NCBI GenBank assembly: GCA_028023455.1 | Contig: JAQFVV010000355.1 | Location: forward strand, 436,001 to 500,000 | DNA length: 64,000 bases | From: Epiperipatus broadwayi | Lineage: Eukaryota > Onychophora > Udeonychophora > Euonychophora > Peripatidae | Reading direction: 5' to 3' | Shown here: in pieces, positions 1-14,100 of the stretch | Layout: every line of letters starts with the position of its first letter | Numbering within the stretch: the first letter of the stretch is position 1 | Program-made: the position numbers and the translations under genes | The notes under the pieces: model-generated | Database searches by the model: none | The model's input: only the letters and a program-made list of their open reading frames with translations | Told to the model about the DNA's origin: nothing

Positions 1-530
1 CTCATCACTTGATCCAAATCATCATCTTCCACAATCAGTGATCAGTTTATATTAAGATATAAAATCTTTAAACTTTAATGAACAAGTTTCAATCTTCACT
101 CTCCAACTCTGCAGCCATTCATTTCATTGAAAATTAAGTTTAGGATAGAAAATATACACATATTTAAATATTATATACTCAGTCTGTATTCTGCCCACTT
201 CTCTTCTGTATAATTAAATGGACATAGTCAACATGGTATGACAATAATATTGGCATCAACAAGGGTTTTGAGCATTCCATCCTTGGATCTTCAATGAAAT
301 GAATGGCTGAAGAGTTGGAGAGTGGAGAAAATTGAAGTTTGTCCATTAAAGTTTAAAGATTTGCTATCTTAATATAAGCTGAAAATTGATTGCCTATATG
401 TGTGGAAGATGGTGATCTGGACCAACAGATGAGTCTTGGTTCAGCATGAAATACATATATAGGTGATCATTTGTCTTTTTACATGTATGTGATCATGTGT
501 GTCAGTTGTATAAGATAGATTGGATAGATG
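1..530. repeat. RZ-C repeat, inverted pair cut by window start
   Basis: Positions 1-124 are the reverse complement of 290-430, with a spacer of about 165 bp; the right-hand copy runs on to about 530. A second copy at 26489-26790 shows that this is a dispersed family. Each copy carries a hammerhead-like core (separate entries). No coding capacity is seen. The left copy continues outside the window, so its full length and any target-site duplication cannot be read here. Confidence 0.75.
413..469 (+). ncRNA. Decayed hammerhead ribozyme (RZ-C copy 2)
   Basis: Seen: TGATC (413-417) pairs with GATCA (465-469), and CC (422-423) pairs with GG (462-463), as an interrupted stem I. The core CAGATGA (426-432) differs from CUGAnGA by one base. 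Stem II is partly paired, TCTTG against CAGCA around loop GTT. GAAA lies at 448-451, then a 3-bp stem III, ATA against TAT. The predicted cleavage site follows A459. The core and stem II mutations make activity unlikely in this copy. The minus-strand copy at 1-20 and the copy at 26615 carry different core mutations, so the three together imply an intact CTGATGAG ancestor. Confidence 0.5.
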
Positions 531-3350
<2,820 letters not shown>

Positions 3351-3361
3351 ATTGTGTTTAT

Positions 3362-3470
3362 ATTCAAGCATTGGTGGCCTGGCTGTTAGCATAGCTGTCT
3401 TCCAAGCAGCTGGTCCAGGTTTGCTCACCAGGTTCACTTCCCGGTCAATGCATTTGACACATGAAAAAAA
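3362..3470 (+). mobile_element. tRNA-derived SINE, copy 1, with 11-bp TSD
   Basis: Polymerase III-type retroposon. The body starts GCATTGGTGGCC and has a tRNA-like A box (TGGCCTGGCTGTTAGC), an anticodon-arm-like hairpin and a B box (GGTTCACTTCCC). It closes with TCAATGC, which pairs back to the start like an acceptor stem, then a short tail of the type TGACACATG plus A-run. The 11-bp direct repeat ATTGTGTTTAT flanks it at 3351-3361 and 3471-3481, as expected for LINE-driven insertion. Related copies are at 36234 and 47646. The extra tail and TSD argue against a functional tRNA gene. Confidence 0.88.
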
Positions 3471-3481
3471 ATTGTGTTTAT

Positions 3482-4600
3482 TTAAATGAAGTTGCTATTA
3501 GTTGTGAAGAATTTTTAATTTTATTAATTCAAATTTCATATTAACTAAACCCATCAATAACTATTTTTTGCATGTTAATATTTTCAAAAAAATTGTAATT
3601 TTGAAACAATGTAAGTAGAGATAAAGTAAATTTAGTTTGATATGGGATTTATTCAGAAATTTTTATTTTTATTTTAATGCATTTTTATATTTGAAATTAT
3701 ATTAGGTTCAATTTCTTTTAATATAATAGATGTATTATTTTGTTTAAAGATATAGATATATAATATTAAAACTGTAAACAACTATGAAAATTACATTAAT
3801 GAGAGGGAAACAATATAATCAAAATTATAAAATGACAAAATTTTTAACATTTATTGCACATTTTCCAAAACATATTCAATTAAACACTGCTAAATTTTAT
3901 ATTCATTATTGAGTCTATATTATAAAGAACATCATCATTCTTTTGTATAAATTTATGTTTATTATTATTATATTTAATCCAATCCAAATTTATTTATTTA
4001 GGGTTGAAAACATAATCAAATTTCCTTTCATAACTCTAAAATACACTCGATACTCTAGAATCTATTTTGATTTATTGTATATTTGTGTGTGTTATTTTAG
4101 CTTTACATTAACATTTTTTCTTGATTCATAGTAGTAAATATAAAAGCAACTTCGTATCTGATATTTAGTTTCTTCGCAATCTGTGGACATTTTGTAGAAT
4201 CAATTTTATTCTTACTATTTATAATTAATTGATTTAATATGGCTGGTTTGTAAAAGTTTATATTATAGTCTTTTTTATACAATTTATTTTTATTGAAACT
4301 AAATATACATATATAATTTGAAAAAGTCATCTAAAGTTTATTTTCATTAACTGTATTTCTATTTGATAAATTTATTGATATTATTTTTATCCAGCACAAA
4401 TTATGATTCCAATACAAAAAAGCTATGAATCTGTATATTTATATTCTGGATAAGTTAATGATTTAAAGTTTATATAATTTCTAAATGTATTAAGTTTTAT
4501 TTACATAATATCATGTGCTTTATTATATTTTATTAACAAATGGCAGTAATTAGTGCATTCTCCATCTTCATTTTTGAGTGCTTATTTTAAGTATGAATCT
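3482..4600. other. AT-rich sequence, no gene recognised
   Basis: Short open frames occur here, including a 62-codon one at 3943-4131 (+) and a 75-codon one at 4103-4330 (-). They show only A/T-driven composition (Ile, Phe, Asn, Lys, Tyr) and no motif. Nothing supported. Confidence 0.45.
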
Positions 4601-5087
4601 TTTTTTTTTCAAAATGCTGAAAATTCTGTCTAATAAACAACAATTACAAATATCATCAACATGTCTCATGTAGTGGATACCATTATCTATACAGATTGGA
4701 CTATTTTTCTAATGTTATTTACAGCTAAAGTCTTAATTATAACAGCTAACGCTATTTCTATAAACTAGAACTATTTCATTTTATAATATTGATCACTGAA
4801 TAAAACAATAACATTATACGTCATCCAGTTATGGCATTAATAATAAAGCTTTTCTTTCCTTTACCTATATACTTTCTAATTAATAACTGAATGATTTTAA
4901 CAGATAAACAATAATTCACTGATGCATATAAATCAGTGGCATCAAAAAATACTAGATGCACTTTAGAACATGCATATTTAAACTTAGATTGTTTTATTCT
5001 TAGTATAAAATTTGCCTTTGAAATGGGTGTTCTGTCTCTGATATGTTTTCTTTGTAAGAAGGAGTGATAAAATTCCAACACTATCAA
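4600..5087 (-). pseudogene. Reverse transcriptase relic (LINE-like)
   Basis: The 88-codon frame 5087-4821 contains LVFFDATDLYASVN (residues 45-58). This has the shape of the reverse transcriptase palm motif A, in which a catalytic Asp sits in a hydrophobic strand; here the Asp codon is at 4941-4943. About 96 codons downstream on the same strand, in another frame, HVDDIC (4646-4663) matches the [YF]xDD catalytic box. Order, strand and spacing suit an RT palm. Stops and at least one frameshift between the boxes show it is dead. The clade cannot be told, and no ends or flanking repeats are visible. Assignment rests on two short motifs only. Confidence 0.45.
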
Positions 5088-5099
5088 AATTGAGTGATT

Positions 5100-7260
5100 T
5101 AGACATGATACTGATAGAGTTATTTTGTTTTATTTTCAACTACTACTCATTATCAGTAAGTAAACTTAATTTTCTCAGTTATTAGAGCGCATTTGTCAAA
5201 ATTTATTTGAATAAGTAAGGTAATCAATTGACGCCTTCTTTTTTTTAACTTTTGATACAAAACAATAAAGAAAATAATATTATTTTTAATAAACCCCTTG
5301 CTAACTAAAACCTTATTATCTTAAGTCACAATTTATTTTTTTTGCTTAACTAAATTTATTGAATAAATTTAAATTAAATAAATAAAGTGCTAATGAGTAT
5401 TTTAAAAAATATTATAACCGCAAACACATACACGCATGTATATATAAGGTTTGCCATTGAAGAAATTTAAAATTAAGTTAAGAGAATCAACTTTTGATTT
5501 TTCAATGATTATTTAAAAAGTATCAAGAAAAGCCACAAGTTCATCATTTATGTATAATTTTATCACATTATTAAATAATATTGTGCAGATTATTAGTTGA
5601 ATTAAACGCTACTAAAGTTTTAAACTGTGAAATCAATCAATATTATTAATAAAAAATGTAATAAACCACGTCTAAAATATTGTATTTCAATATTTTACTT
5701 CAACATGTTGTTTAATAAATTTTATGGTTTAAAATTAAATTATATTCAACTTTGATAAAATAGTCACAATAAATTTCTAAAAAAGGCTATTCTTTTGTTT
5801 AATATAAATATATGTGCATGTATATAAACTTTCAACTGGATGCTTCGGTATATACCAATGGTCTAACCATGAACGGATGATGATTTGCAAGAATTTTGAA
5901 GTTTATTTTTTGATAATTTTGTTAATGTATTTTATAAACATTCATATGCTAATCAATCGTTCAGCTATTTTATCATATGACACAATTTAGGCATACTGTA
6001 AATGTTGGTGTAAAACATCTCATTTATTCTCTATTCAGACTTTTATATCACGTCACAGTGAATTATTAAATTTTAGCTGATACAAAATTCTTCTGAATTT
6101 AGCTTGAGAAATGATCATTGACTATAAACTAAATTTATATTGTAATTGGTTCAACTATTAAATTATACTATTTCTTATATAATAATAATGTGAAAGGCTG
6201 AAACCGTTGACAGATGCACCTTAAAAATGCTTATATAATAAATTTTAGTTACATTAACAATGCTTTTTAGTTGGAAATTTGGTTCTTGGATGAAGTATAG
6301 GATCATATAAAAGTTTTAAAATGATTGCTTTTAATATCTAACAGTACCTTTTATCAGCACATTACATGTATATATGCACATACATGTTGAAAAGAATGTT
6401 TTTACATGCAAAGGATGTTTTATAAATCATATTTTCAAGAACAACCATGTTTAATATAAATTAAAATACCAACATGTTTCAACAAGACAACATGTCTTCT
6501 CCAACCGATAATTTAATAATCACATAGCTTTTGTATAATATGTTTATATATAGCAATAGTCAGAGAAGTAAAGTTTTAAATGTATCTAGTTCCCAATATG
6601 ACCATTAGGCTCTTCAAATGCTCAAAAAGAGAGATTATTCGGGGATGCTATAACTTTTATTGTTTATCTCGGATTTCAACAATTCTTGCCATTCCATTTG
6701 AATGCTACCAGGACCTTCTAAAACATGGAAGATGACATAAATTAAATTTACACCCCAATTTTTTTTGCATGGAACCTTCTATTTTGTGGTTTCTTGACAT
6801 AATAAGTGATACTATAACCAATATATTTAGCACTATCAAAATAAATTATCAATAAAAGAAAACAAATTATTACCTTTAAAGTTTCATCTCAACTTTTCTC
6901 AATTTCAGCCCACAACTATCACATAATGTAATTATTTTCAGTATAGTTCAAGAGATCATGATTTCTTTTTATCTGTGTACTGAATGAGCACCAGTAAGGA
7001 AAATAAATATTAGAAAATATTAATTTGACAATATTGCCATGAAATTTATTTACACCAAATCTATTTGTAAAGCCATCATTAGTTGATGGTTTAAACTGTT
7101 GCATTTTTCCATCATACAAATATTTAGATGAGCTTGACTTTCATTTTATACTTTTTAAAAGATTGTTTTTCGTAAGTAATTTACCTTCAAATTTCAGTGG
7201 CATTTTTCTTTTTTACAACACTAATTATGTAATTGTCCATGTAACTTGAATAATGTTATG
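5100..7260. other. AT-rich sequence, no gene recognised
   Basis: No coding motif, tRNA or long repeat was recognised on either strand. The 66-codon frame at 6919-7119 (-) has no identifiable feature. 6590-6740 is slightly richer in G+C but was not assigned. Confidence 0.4.
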
Positions 7261-7264
7261 AGCA

Positions 7265-7520
7265 TATTATACATACTCAAAACATCACATGATTACCATT
7301 TCATATGTTTACACATGCTGTTAATAAAATGTCAATCTCTCCATACAATAGTGGTACCACTAAGTGCAAATCTTCATAATCAATGGGGATGTTGAATGAA
7401 GAGACACTATACACAAACCTTCCTGCATCCATTGATTATGAAGGATTTCACTTGGTGGCACTACTGCATGGAGAGTTTGGAAGGACTCTTATTACACATA
7501 TGCGTATTTTTATGACTTTG
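7265..7520. repeat. Decayed foldback relative of RZ-A
   Basis: Two arms, about 7331-7386 and 7421-7482, are inverted copies of each other. Shared RZ-A words are ACATCACATGATTACCATTT at the left edge, a form of the RZ-A cactcagtgcaag block, and AATCAATGG. The small open frame at 7383-7565 is a by-product of this repeat. The hammerhead segment is not recognisable. Confidence 0.6.
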
Positions 7521-8040
7521 GAGTGGAATACTTTGAAAATGAACTTTAATAGCATAATGTCTTAATAACAATTTTAAAATTATGGATATAACTCTTTTAA
7601 AATTAAATAATCCACTTTTCTCAAAAAACATGTACTTTAATGGCTTTAAATTTGCATTATTAATGTACATTCACATACACATACATTCATATACTAATGT
7701 TAAATAAATTATATTTTTAAACATTGAGAAATCTATTTAATCCTAAGTGATTTTTATAAAGCTCATTTTAAATTTATTCTTGATGTTTCTTTTACGTATA
7801 AAAGAATATTCATAATTGTCAAAATAAATAATTTTCATTTAAAGATTTATAATATTAAATAGCATACAAATCTTAAACAATACGTTTCAAAATCTTTCTT
7901 TTTAATATTCTTTGTCAACTACAATTCACTTATTACATCATATAATTAAATCTTTCCCAATATTTTGAAATATACTTGACAATATCAAAAGACAATTCAA
8001 TGGGCATCTTATTGCATAATACAAATAAATATTTATAAAA
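7521..8040. other. AT-rich sequence, nothing recognised
   Basis: Low-complexity A/T-rich DNA between two RZ-A-family repeats, with no gene or RNA signature. Confidence 0.4.
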
Positions 8041-8161
8041 ACAATATCAACATATTAAGACAGGCAAAACTCTCTATACATATTGCCACTCAGTGCAAGC
8101 CAGAAAAATCAATGGATGCCAGAAGGCTTGTGCATAAAATCCCCATCTATTGCCTGCCCAT

Positions 8162-8216
8162 CCAATATCCCCAGACTAGTTCCTGGCTTGTGGCCTTCAT
8201 CAGTGAGAAACCTTGA
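8162..8216 (-). ncRNA. Hammerhead ribozyme motif, RZ-A left arm
   Basis: Read on the minus strand: intact core CTGATGA (8203-8197); stem II GGC-CACAA-GCC with one extra base on each side; GGAA in place of GAAA (A13 changed to G); self-complementary stem III ACTAGT; then C17 at 8174. Stem I is TTTCTCA against TGGGGA, with a distal TCAA/TTGG pairing across an internal loop. The A13 change should weaken or abolish cleavage here. Confidence 0.6.
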
Positions 8217-8838
8217 ATCTGGGAGTACTGCAACTAGATTTTAGGATCTAATGCAACCCTCCAGCAGCCACCTTTTATTTTTGCTTAACTACAAACTATG
8301 AGTCTTAAATTAAAAGCACTGTAATATTTTCAATCCAAGCTCATTAGCTTATATAATCATATAGGTTTGAACTCAGTTCAGTACCTATACATTTTGGTGT
8401 CTTTGGTTCTTTAATAACCATAGCCACCACTATCCTATTAGGCAGGATTGGTTTTAAGCCAATAAACATCACATGATCACCATTTCTTATGCTTGCTTAT
8501 AACTGTTATTAAAGCAGCCAAAACTCTCTATACATATTGCCACTCAGTGCAAGCTGTAGTACTCAATGGATGGTGATCATGTGATGTTTATTGGCTTAAA
8601 ACCAATTCTGCCTAATAGGATAGTGGTGGCTATGGTTATTAAAAAACCAAAGACACCAAAATGTATAGGTACTGAACTGAGTTTAGACCTATATGACTAT
8701 ATAAGCTAATTTGCTTGGATTGAAAATATTCTAGTATTTTCAATTTAAGACTCATAGTTTTGTAATTTAGTAGAGATAAAAGGTGACTGCTGGAGGGTTG
8801 CATTTGATCCTATGATCTAGGTGCAGTTTTTTTCAGAT

Positions 8839-8893
8839 CCAAGACTTCTCATTGATGAAGGTCATGGACCAGAAACTAGTCTGGGAGTATTGG
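8839..8893 (+). ncRNA. Hammerhead ribozyme motif, RZ-A right arm
   Basis: Distal stem I CCAA (8839-8842) pairs with TTGG (8890-8893); proximal stem I is TTCTCA against TGGGAG. The core TTGATGA (8852-8858) has C3 changed to T. Stem II is GGTC-ATG-GACC (8860-8870) with an extra A on each side. GAAA lies at 8872-8875, the palindromic stem III ACTAGT at 8875-8880, and the predicted cleavage follows C8881. Stem I pairs differ from other copies in a compensated way. Confidence 0.6.
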
Positions 8894-9062
8894 ATGAGCA
8901 GGCAATAGATGTGGATTTTATGCACAAGCTTTCTGGGATACATTGATTACTCTGGCTTACACTGAGTGGCAATACGTAGAGAGTTTTGCCTGTTTTAATA
9001 ACAGTTATAAGTAAGCATAAGAAATGGTGATCATTTGATGTTTATTGGCTTAATATCAACAT

Positions 9063-11080
9063 ACAATATAGTTTTTTCTTCTTAATTAAAAAGAAATTAC
9101 CTAAAACACATATAGTAAAATTCTTAAATGATTTATTTTACATCTTTAGTAGTCTTTACAGACATTTAAATAAATAATTCATATTATGGTATCATAGCTT
9201 TTTAATATCTAGATGATGTGAGAGTATTCTTATAAATTATTACTGAATTATGAAGTGTTATAAACATTGTTGACAAATTAATATTTCTAATGTAGATAAT
9301 ATATTTAATAAACGTTGTAGTCACATCAATCTTTTTCAATTTACTAATTCTGGTAGTCTTGGAACAATAAATCATAGACAAGCATGAAATGTCATGTTTA
9401 GAATGCCAATACTGAGGCAGAATCCAAGAAAGAATGTTCTTATGGGAATACTCTTTATTCATTCATGAATTCTTTTTCATATACCCATTAAAAAAAATTC
9501 AGCAAAAGTAACACAATCTAGCTACCTCATACATTTAGTACAAGGGTGAATAAAAATACAACGTTTTTTGAGACATTATTTTTTTCATCTTGAATGAAAT
9601 TTGATAAACAAGTTATCAAATCCTCATATCAACAGGTATTAATTGTAATTAACTAATTATGCTATTTTCCAAAAATATAATTACCAAACTTATTTAAATA
9701 CAACTTTGATTTGAATTTAACTACTTACAATGACTACTTCAAAGACATAAATATCAAAATAGTTTTAATTAAAACTTTGATTTTGAACTTGACTAATTGC
9801 AATCTATTTTCCAAATCACATTATCAAAATAGATTTAATCAAAATCTTAATTTTAAATATTTGATAATGAATCTTAATTAAATTTGTTTAACAAAAAAAG
9901 CAGACTTAATTACAAGAAAGACAATCTATTTAGAATTTATGCAAAACTTAAAACTGAATATTTTTTTATTTAAATAAATATTCAAAAGTTTATCTTTTCC
10001 ACGAACACAACCGTGTAAACCCAAATAATTCAAAGTGTCCAAATATGTAGATATCTACAAAAATAAATTGTCTTTTAAATTATTATCAAGTCTAATTAAA
10101 CTATATTAAAACCAAAAAATAATGCTATTGATTTCTCTCTTTCTGTTTTATTTTATGCTGCTATCTGCTCTTTTTTTCCTACCTTTGTCAATTGGTTACT
10201 ATGATCAATGAATTATCCACCTCAATACATATATACTTACAGAATATTCCACGAAAGGTGTCTCATTTTTTTCAAGATGCCTGCAATGTCTCTGTATCAA
10301 TGTATGTGTTATTTAACAACATAATTTAAATATTCCCTATAAAAATGTCCAATAGTAATGTATATTCTTGATATGACATATGTGACATTGTGTTTTATAA
10401 CTTTGTGAATTGTGTTCAATGTTTTCTCTTCTAAATACAATATATTGCAAACTTCTTCCAAACATTCTTTGCAAACTTATGGTTTTACTGCCATATACAG
10501 TTTCAGTCATGGTTTAGCAGCAGTTTTGCTGACATGAAGTATAAAACACATTATCACATTTTATATTATAACTCATGATTCATGCATGCTAATATCTTCA
10601 AATTTTTATGGCATATAGATAAAGTTTTTTTTTATACAATTGACTCACGTCTGCAGCTATATCAATCGTAGACATTGTGTCATCCTTTCATTGGAAAAAG
10701 CTGTGTATTATACATGTCAATGTATGAAACAGAGAAAATACATTATAAAACAATAACAGTTATGGTTACAATTTTACTTTCTACTTCATTGGTTAACTCT
10801 ATTTTAATCTATTTTTGCATAACTTTTTAACTGACTGCCAAGATTTACTTTATTGAAATTATCACAATCAGACTCACATGGCACAGCTGATAAATAGAAC
10901 AGATTTGTGTTCTTTCTTTTTGCTAAGTCAAATCAATATTGCTTTAAAGCATATCCACAAAGTTTCCTTAAAGCAATCATAAACAATCATCTTTTGTCTG
11001 GTAAAATATTTGAATCAATATATATGCATTAAATTTAATATTCTCATGGATAAATAATAAATTTATAGTATTATTTCTGG
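9063..11080. other. AT-rich sequence, no gene recognised
   Basis: No supported gene, RNA or long repeat. 10140-10800 has somewhat more balanced composition but no motif I can name; the 86-codon frame at 9202-9462 (-) has no identifiable feature. Confidence 0.4.
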
Positions 11081-11081
11081 G

Positions 11082-11083
<2 letters not shown>

Positions 11084-11120
<37 letters not shown>

Positions 11121-11129
11121 CCCCCCCCC
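11084..11129. repeat. (TA)n tract followed by C9
   Basis: An alternating TA run of about 32 bp is followed by TTATA and nine cytosines at 11121-11129. Both are simple-sequence tracts prone to slippage. Confidence 0.9.
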
Positions 11130-14100
11130 ACTTAACACCGATCCTACACATTATATGAACAAATGCCCAGACCACCAATTCTATTTAATGAATAGAATAA
11201 ATTAACAAATTTATTTTGCTTTGAATTAGTATTGAGACTCTTCTACTTGTGCCTGACTTATAGCTTAGCTCAGTGAAGGGTTATAGAAAGTTAAGAATAT
11301 ACAGAATATAAATAAATAAAGGAAGAAATACTATTGATCATTAAAATAAGATATATGCCTCACTTGTCAATCAACCAAATGATAAAAATCAATAAAGTTT
11401 TATTTATTCAAGATAATAAACTATAATTTACATTTACATCATCTAAATACACTCTTATATTAGCTATAATATAACTTTAAAAGAAAAACATGATATTAAA
11501 TAACTCCACTATCTAGCATGTCTTAATCTAAGTAACTAAATTAATATTAATTTGGAACTATGAAATCAGATCTCGGGGACTCTTTAATACAATCTGATTA
11601 AAGAAATTATATTACACAATAACTTATAACTATAGTAGTAAAGAAAATAATACTGGAATGAGTTGAATGATGTTCCACTCGACTAGCAATTAGATAATGA
11701 AGGAAACAGGGTACCTTTTAATCTCACATCATTGTCTAAATAATAACTAAGTATACAACCTTCTTCATAAGTTTACCAAATGGTAAAATATTTCATATAA
11801 TGTTTGGATCAAGAAAACAATATTATCAGATTTAAGTATATTCATTATCAAATTTATAAAATAGTCCATTAATGTTGTAATAGATATGTGGAATGTGGAA
11901 ACTAGAATATGAATGCATATAAGAATAACTTGAGACAAAGTTTTAAATAAATAAATAAAGCATTTATTTACATTTTGCAATCAAAATAAATATAGTTGGT
12001 TCACATTGGGACTGTTTGTTTTAATTCCTAAATGTACACATACACTTGCCAATCTGTATCTGATATTTCTTTTATTACACACTTTATCATTTATTGATTA
12101 GACATTTTTAAGACATGAACAAAAAATAAAATAATGCCCTCATATTCTATCTTCGAATATATTTAGGCTGTTAATTAACACTAACATCTTTTATTAGTAA
12201 ACAACACTGGATGAATACATATCTTATTATGGGCACAACGATATAAGTTGGAGAAATCACACTATTTATTATGGGCACAAAAAACAAATTAATAACTTTG
12301 GCTGTCAAGAGAATAACCTTAAATAGCTTAATCAAATAATCCCTTTTAAATATCTATACTTTTCACACATTCGAAATAAAAGTAATCATTCTGATGATTT
12401 GATGATTTAAGCTTGTGATAAATTAATATGATATAATTCAAAATATTTAATTCCTGATGTATAAATTTAACAGTATTATACTCTCATGTCTGCAAGATTA
12501 TTTGCATTATGTGTGTGTCACATCATATGCTACAATTAAGACAAATCAATATATTTACATCTTGTCAGTTTATTTATGAGTTACTAAATAAGTGTCATAA
12601 TACGGATAATGCCATAGACCAACCAACAAATATAACACTGTTTCTGCTTTAATATTCCATAAAAAAATTTAATCTTACCATTTATTTAACCACCAACTAC
12701 ATTACATATAGCTATGATAGCTATGATTCTATGATAGCACAAAAATAAACATTCAAGAAAAATTTAAGCACATGAGGAATAAACAAGCTTCTTGGTTAAT
12801 AAATCTAATGATGAATAATAAATCCCCACCTAACCTTGAGGTATAATATTGATGTGGAACTCAGTCTCACCACCAAAATAAGGTGAAATATACTACTCAA
12901 CTTCATAAAATATCATTTTTATAATGCATATGTACGCAATCTGGAAATATACTTCACTCATGGAAAATATTTGGATATATTAAGGGAGAGAATTCTCAAT
13001 CCCAATCAACATAGAACATATCATGAATAACTTTCTTTCTCACAGCTAATCTATACATTTCATTCTATATGTTGGAAAATAACTACAGACAAAGATAGCT
13101 CACTAATTCTTTCAATTCTTTAGCATATGACATCTGAAAATAATGGAAAGAAACAGTTATAAACTGAATATTAACTAATTATATGAAATAACTGCATAGG
13201 ACACATGTATAAATAGGAGTGTGAAAATAACTTCAAAGTATATAATAAGCAAATATTAAGGTAAAGTAAATGGTAAACTGAAAATAAAACTTTTTAGTTT
13301 GTGACAAATTATTAGCTGTTTTAAAATTTTAAATGACAGTAGTTATTGTCAACAAATTTCACCATGTCTGATAACAATATTTATCTTTCATACATTTAAT
13401 TACTCTCTAAGTTAATTGCTCACTTTGAGACATTAAATAAATAAATAAAAAAATCTCTCTTCAATAAAGCACCCAAAAACATACATATAACCTACATAAG
13501 AATTTAAATAACAATCATTTACTGGTGTGTTCTTGAAATCAAAGAAATAGCATAAATTAAATAAGCAAATACACAAATAATAAGCCTATCTATATGTCTA
13601 TGGTATACCAATAGTAACAAACAAAAAAAGTCATTCTTCTTTAACTTAAAAAAAAATTTCACTTGCAAAGTTTTTTTAACATAAAGTCTCCTAAATAATG
13701 TGATGACAAGGACGATGATTTCAGCTGAGTATGTGTTAGTAAACATGAAGACAAATTCCTACAAGATAAACATTCACAATTTTAGATTTAATTAAGCAAT
13801 CACAAATGTTCTTGGCAGTAGCTAATTGAGCTCACTAATATGACACCCAGGTAATAAATTTATTTACAATGATGGAGATATAGATAGATAGTTCCAGTTA
13901 CATACTTGTTTGGTATTGACCATTTATGTAATTCTGGGAACTTTCAACTTAGCAGTGACTTTAGCAGGTTTCCAAAAAAAAAAAATTAGCCTCCCATAAG
14001 CTTCATAAGTTAGCATGAATACAATTATTTTGGTATGTTGCTAATTAATTGTTCACAGAAAATCTGTAATTCTTTAAGTAATAAAATCTTTCTTTTATAA

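Larger units (their letters stand above)
8043..9062. mobile_element. RZ-A inverted dimer, hammerhead-bearing, 11-bp flanking repeat
   Basis: Two long arms, about 8054-8560 (minus-oriented) and 8566-9051 (plus-oriented), are diverged inverted copies. Each arm is longer than one unit. In the minus arm the 16-mer GCCACTCAGTGCAAGC occurs at 8085 and again at 8539. In the plus arm ATGGTGATCAT occurs at 8570 and again at 9024, and TTTATTGGCT at 8587 and 9041. All these spacings are exactly 454. The two arms are therefore different circular permutations of one 454-nt unit, each with terminal redundancy. The direct repeat AATATCAACAT at 8043-8053 and 9052-9062 looks like a target-site duplication. 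No protein is encoded. Each arm carries a hammerhead motif. Best explanation: a retrozyme-like non-autonomous element. An LTR-like terminal repeat of a Penelope element is the main alternative. Confidence 0.7.

Noticed and set aside
3362-3445. A functional tRNA gene
   Set aside because: A-box and B-box similarity is offset by mispaired arms, an extra tail, an A-run and target-site duplications; related copies show it is a SINE.
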